In this document: positions 62,572 to 64,000 of the stretch, in pieces
Layout of the letters: each line of letters opens with the position of its first letter
Position numbering within the stretch: the stretch's first letter is position 1
Translations under genes and position numbers: made by a program
The notes under the pieces: generated by a model
Told to the model about the DNA's origin: nothing
The model's input: the letters and a program-made list of their open reading frames with translations, nothing else
Databases searched by the model: none
NCBI GenBank assembly: GCA_029932675.1
Contig: JAOZPP010000003.1
Span: 20,137-84,136, forward strand
Length of the DNA stretch: 64,000 nucleotides
Direction: 5' to 3'
DNA from: a bacterium
Lineage (GTDB): Bacteria > SM23-81 > DAOVCL01

Positions 62572-62587
62572 TGGCATAGGATTTGCT
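62572..62587 (+). promoter_or_regulatory. Sigma54-type (-24/-12) promoter
   Basis: TGGCATAGGATTTGCT matches the TGGCAC-N5-TTGCA pattern with the required ten bases between the GG and GC dinucleotides and a T-rich -12 half. It lies 290 bp downstream of the stop of the sigma54 activator gene, facing the 53-residue gene and the propeller gene. A chance match is possible, but the fit is the best I found in the window's non-coding DNA. Confidence 0.55.
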
Positions 62588-62683
62588 ATAACTATTAGTG
62601 TCTCCGCTTGTCCGTGGCTTGGCGGGCAGGGGAAGCCGGTGCTGCCTTCTTTGGTGGTTGGAGACAGCATTAGGGAACAATGA

Positions 62684-62710
62684 GGTGGCCGAACCCTTGA
62701 TTCTGCCACC
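62684..62710. repeat. Dispersed palindrome, family B copy 1
   Basis: An inverted repeat with arms GGTGGCCGAA and TTCTGCCACC (one mismatch). Copy 2 is at 62768-62793 and a weaker relative at 31632-31651. Confidence 0.7.
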
Positions 62711-62767
62711 AAACATAGCGGAGATGCCCGTAGGCTCCTCCCTGCCTGCCTCTCCGAGCATAAATGA

Positions 62768-62793
62768 GGTGGCAGAACCCCGATTCTGCCACC
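62768..62793. repeat. Dispersed palindrome, family B copy 2
   Basis: Arms GGTGGCAGAA and TTCTGCCACC pair perfectly around a CCCCGA centre. Flanking bases (AATGA on the left) are shared with copy 1, so the repeat unit is a little longer than the palindrome. Confidence 0.75.
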
Positions 62794-62851
62794 TGCCTTT
62801 GGAGTGCTGTGATTCCTGTCACAGCCTACCTCAACAGGAGTTACCACACTT

Positions 62852-62877
62852 GCCGTCAGATTCGGGAATCTGACGGC
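62852..62877. repeat. Dispersed palindrome, family A copy
   Basis: Two 12-base arms, GCCGTCAGATTC and GAATCTGACGGC, pair perfectly around GG. It has the same length and outer arms as the element at 28295-28320, 34 kb away. Confidence 0.8.
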
Positions 62878-62903
62878 TCAGTGAAGGGGGAGGAGTTAAC
62901 CTT

Positions 62904-63065
62904 ATGGAATCGAGTGAGAAAAAGCCGAGGGTGAGGATGAGTTTAGAGCTTCATCAGGAGAAGCCACCGAAGAAGAAGGGGGTGTGGCAGAGGATTCTGG
63001 AGGCGTTGGAGGAGGAGTTAAGAAAAGGGAGGGAGGATGAAAGCAGGGACCCCAGTGACTGGTAG
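62904..63065 (+). CDS. Small basic/acidic protein, 53 residues, unknown function
   Basis: An ATG preceded by GGGGGAGGAG opens a 53-codon frame ending TAG. The product starts MESSEKKPRV, has a Lys/Pro segment (EKPPKKKGVW) and a Glu-rich helix (ILEALEEELRKGRED), and ends in DPSDW. It is hydrophilic with no signal peptide. It lies about 305 bp downstream of the sigma54-type promoter and 330 bp upstream of the secreted propeller gene. No family is recognised. The strong ribosome binding site and helix-like composition support it as a gene. Confidence 0.5.
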   Translation: MESSEKKPRVRMSLELHQEKPPKKKGVWQRILEALEEELRKGREDESRDPSDW

Positions 63066-63072
63066 AAACCAC

Positions 63073-63102
63073 TTGACTTGAGAACAGGGGGAGGAGTAGG
63101 AT
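63073..63102 (+). promoter_or_regulatory. Possible sigma70-type promoter for the secreted propeller gene
   Basis: TTGACT (63073-63078) and TAGGAT (63097-63102) with 18-bp spacing on the plus strand. The leader to 63397 would be almost 290 nt with several hairpins, which weakens the case. Confidence 0.3.
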
Positions 63103-63302
63103 TTTAGAGAAAATGAAAATTGGCGAGGGGCAAATACTGATAACCGAATGGCAAACAAGGGGCCGTAGATCGTTGTTCGTCTATCGTAGCTCGTAGATCG
63201 TGGATCGTGCTCGTATTTCAGGGAATGCATAATGTTGGGGTTCGATTTATCGAGCCCATAAAGGGTGTGGGTTGGATGAATCCGACCCCTACAAGGAAGA
63301 GA

Positions 63303-63325
63303 CTGTCAGGGCAGAGCCCTGACAG
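63303..63325. repeat. Perfect ten-base hairpin related to family A
   Basis: CTGTCAGGGC and GCCCTGACAG pair perfectly around AGA. The outer CTGTCAG/CTGACAG arms and the trailing CAC resemble the GCCGTCAG family. Confidence 0.65.
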
Positions 63326-63396
63326 CACGGGGTGAGGAATAATTGACTCAACGAACTGAGCAGACTCAAAGAACCTCTATACTGGAGGGTAGGAAG

Positions 63397-64000
63397 ATGA
63401 GAAAGATATTTTTGTGGATGGCGGTTTTGTTTCTTTTGCCGGGGGGCAGGGTTCTGGGTGGAGGATGGATCTGCCAGAACCAGAGCAACCTTTTAGGGAG
63501 AGTGAAATTTGTTGATGCTCAAAATGGCTGGGCAATAGGAAAGTGTGGGACCATTGTTCACACCAAAGATGGCGGGTTAACTTGGGAGATTCAGAATTGT
63601 GGAATGCGGGCTGATCTAAATGGGCTATGCTTTGTGGATTCACTAAGGGGTTGGATAGCAGGGCAAGGAGGCACAATCCTTAAAACCAAAGACGGGGGGA
63701 AGTACTGGGAGAAACAGGAGAGTGGAACGAACAGTGCTCTCGTGGGCATAACCTTCAAGGACACCTGCAATGGCTGGGCAGTCGGGGACTATGAGACAAT
63801 CATCCATACCACAGATGGAGGAAATACCTGGATGACTCAGATGAGTGGGGAAAGCTGGAGGCATCTCCTAGATATTTGCTTTGCCGACTCTCTCAATGGC
63901 TGGGCTGTGGGATATGATGATTGGGGAGGAGATGACTGGGCATATGGAATCGCTTATCATTCCACGGATGGTGGAGAAAGCTGGGAGGATGCCTCAGATG
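63397..64000 (+). CDS. Secreted Ycf48/BNR-type beta-propeller protein, N-terminal part (cut by window edge)
   Basis: The frame runs from ATG 63397 off the window end (201 codons visible). A signal peptide (IFLWMAVLFLLPGG) is followed by four propeller blades of about 42 residues, each with the Ycf48 pattern: DAQNGWAIGKCGTIVHTKDGG, DSLRGWIAGQGGTILKTKDGG, DTCNGWAVGDYETIIHTTDGG and DSLNGWAVGYDDW...HSTDGG (quoted in part). Each blade ends (T/Y/S)WE or TWM. In the plant/cyanobacterial model Ycf48 helps assemble photosystem II; exported bacterial relatives are mostly uncharacterised and often carry the same sorting domain as the proteins at 32-47 kb. GGAGGGTAGGAAG precedes the start. Confidence 0.85.
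   Translation, partial: MRKIFLWMAVLFLLPGGRVLGGGWICQNQSNLLGRVKFVDAQNGWAIGKCGTIVHTKDGGLTWEIQNCGMRADLNGLCFVDSLRGWIAGQGGTILKTKDGGKYWEKQESGTNSALVGITFKDTCNGWAVGDYETIIHTTDGGNTWMTQMSGESWRHLLDICFADSLNGWAVGYDDWGGDDWAYGIAYHSTDGGESWEDASD

Larger units (their letters stand above)
62400..62903. other. Repeat-rich non-coding gap with sigma54-type promoter
   Basis: This stretch holds the sigma54-type element (62572-62587), two copies of a GGTGGCAGAA...TTCTGCCACC palindrome (62684-62710 and 62768-62793), a CTGTGA/TCACAG hairpin (62807-62824) and a family A palindrome (62852-62877). The open frames that cross it are made of these repeats and do not look coding. Confidence 0.65.
63066..63396. other. Intergenic region with degenerate tandem and inverted repeats
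   Basis: No gene is seen in these 331 bp. It holds an imperfect tandem run of CGTAGATCG/CGTAGCTCG-like units (63164-63215), a GGGTTCGAT...ATCGAGCCC hairpin (63238-63257), a GGGTTGGAT...ATCCGACCC hairpin (63269-63288) and a perfect ten-base hairpin CTGTCAGGGC/GCCCTGACAG (63303-63325). Confidence 0.65.

Noticed and set aside
62513-62847. Minus-strand open frames of 82 and 100 codons
   Set aside because: They are built from the palindromic repeats, lack ribosome binding sites and show no protein-like pattern.
62684-62877. Possible CRISPR array from repeated palindromes
   Set aside because: Only two similar copies, unequal spacing, differing palindromes and no cas genes.
63149-63164. Second GG-N10-GC match upstream of the propeller gene
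   Set aside because: The -12 half is GGGGC without the T-rich stretch, so it fits sigma54 poorly.

Overview
The window looks like a chromosomal piece of an uncultured Gram-negative, probably anaerobic bacterium. The outer membrane is implied by Kdo synthesis genes (kdsA, kdsB, kdsC, kdsD), a heptose adenylyltransferase (rfaE2), LPS export genes (lptB, lptC), a late acyltransferase, MlaD and several beta-barrels. Anaerobic life is implied by a class III (oxygen-sensitive) ribonucleotide reductase. Several large exported proteins end in the same FlgD-like/type IX-type sorting domain, which from memory points to candidate phyla around the FCB group (WOR-3, TA06, KSB1 or Zixibacteria-like); the sequence alone does not fix the phylum. 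Gene density is high, most genes lie on the minus strand, and starts and stops often overlap. Promoters of the TTGACA-17-TATAAT type can be read directly in several gaps.

Layout. 1-2.2 kb (+): end of an M23 peptidase, uridine kinase, AmmeMemoRadiSam radical SAM enzyme. 2.2-7.4 kb (-): DUF4416, an arylamine N-acetyltransferase relative, two PLP aminotransferases, a thioesterase, a double-PspC protein. 7.5-14.1 kb (-): a BamB-like propeller coupled to a metallopeptidase/TolB/Omp85-barrel fusion, an MGMT-like protein, a sorting-domain lipoprotein and a FadL-type barrel. 14.4-22.6 kb (-): split anaerobic RNR, accC, pilT, accB, efp, Xaa-Pro peptidase, TPR protein. 22.6-32.6 kb (-): rfaE2, initiator tRNA, the phoH-pgpH-ybeY-corC cluster, aspS-hisS, DUF1844 and cupin. 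32.7-46.9 kb: a secretome island of six large exported proteins with one plus-strand HTH regulator. 47.0-58.4 kb (-): one long operon kdsB-pyrG-mntA-hepT-kdsA-kdsC-kdsD-lpxL-lptC-lptB-rpoN-hpf-hprK-mlaD, then gatC upstream of it with its own terminator. 59.1-64 kb (+): a small secreted protein, a TPR/GAF sigma54 activator, a strong terminator, a repeat-rich gap with a sigma54-type promoter, a 53-residue gene, and the start of a Ycf48-like propeller.

How it fits together. The 47-58 kb operon links sugar activation for the LPS core (Kdo), lipid A acylation and LPS transport with sigma54 and ribosome hibernation; a HepT/MntA toxin-antitoxin pair sits inside it with a 4-bp overlap into kdsA. rpoN in this operon supplies the sigma factor that the activator at 59.5 kb needs. 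The best sigma54 promoter match in the window lies just downstream of that activator, with two 12-bp palindromes about 200 bp upstream of it, suggesting a local regulatory circuit. Non-coding gaps carry short dispersed palindromes of at least two families.

Most promising for follow-up: the peptidase/TolB/Omp85 fusion with its BamB-like partner, the sigma54 circuit at 59-63 kb, the split ribonucleotide reductase, and the ComEC-like hydrolase with a lamin-tail and sorting domain. Function calls rest on motif recognition without database searches.
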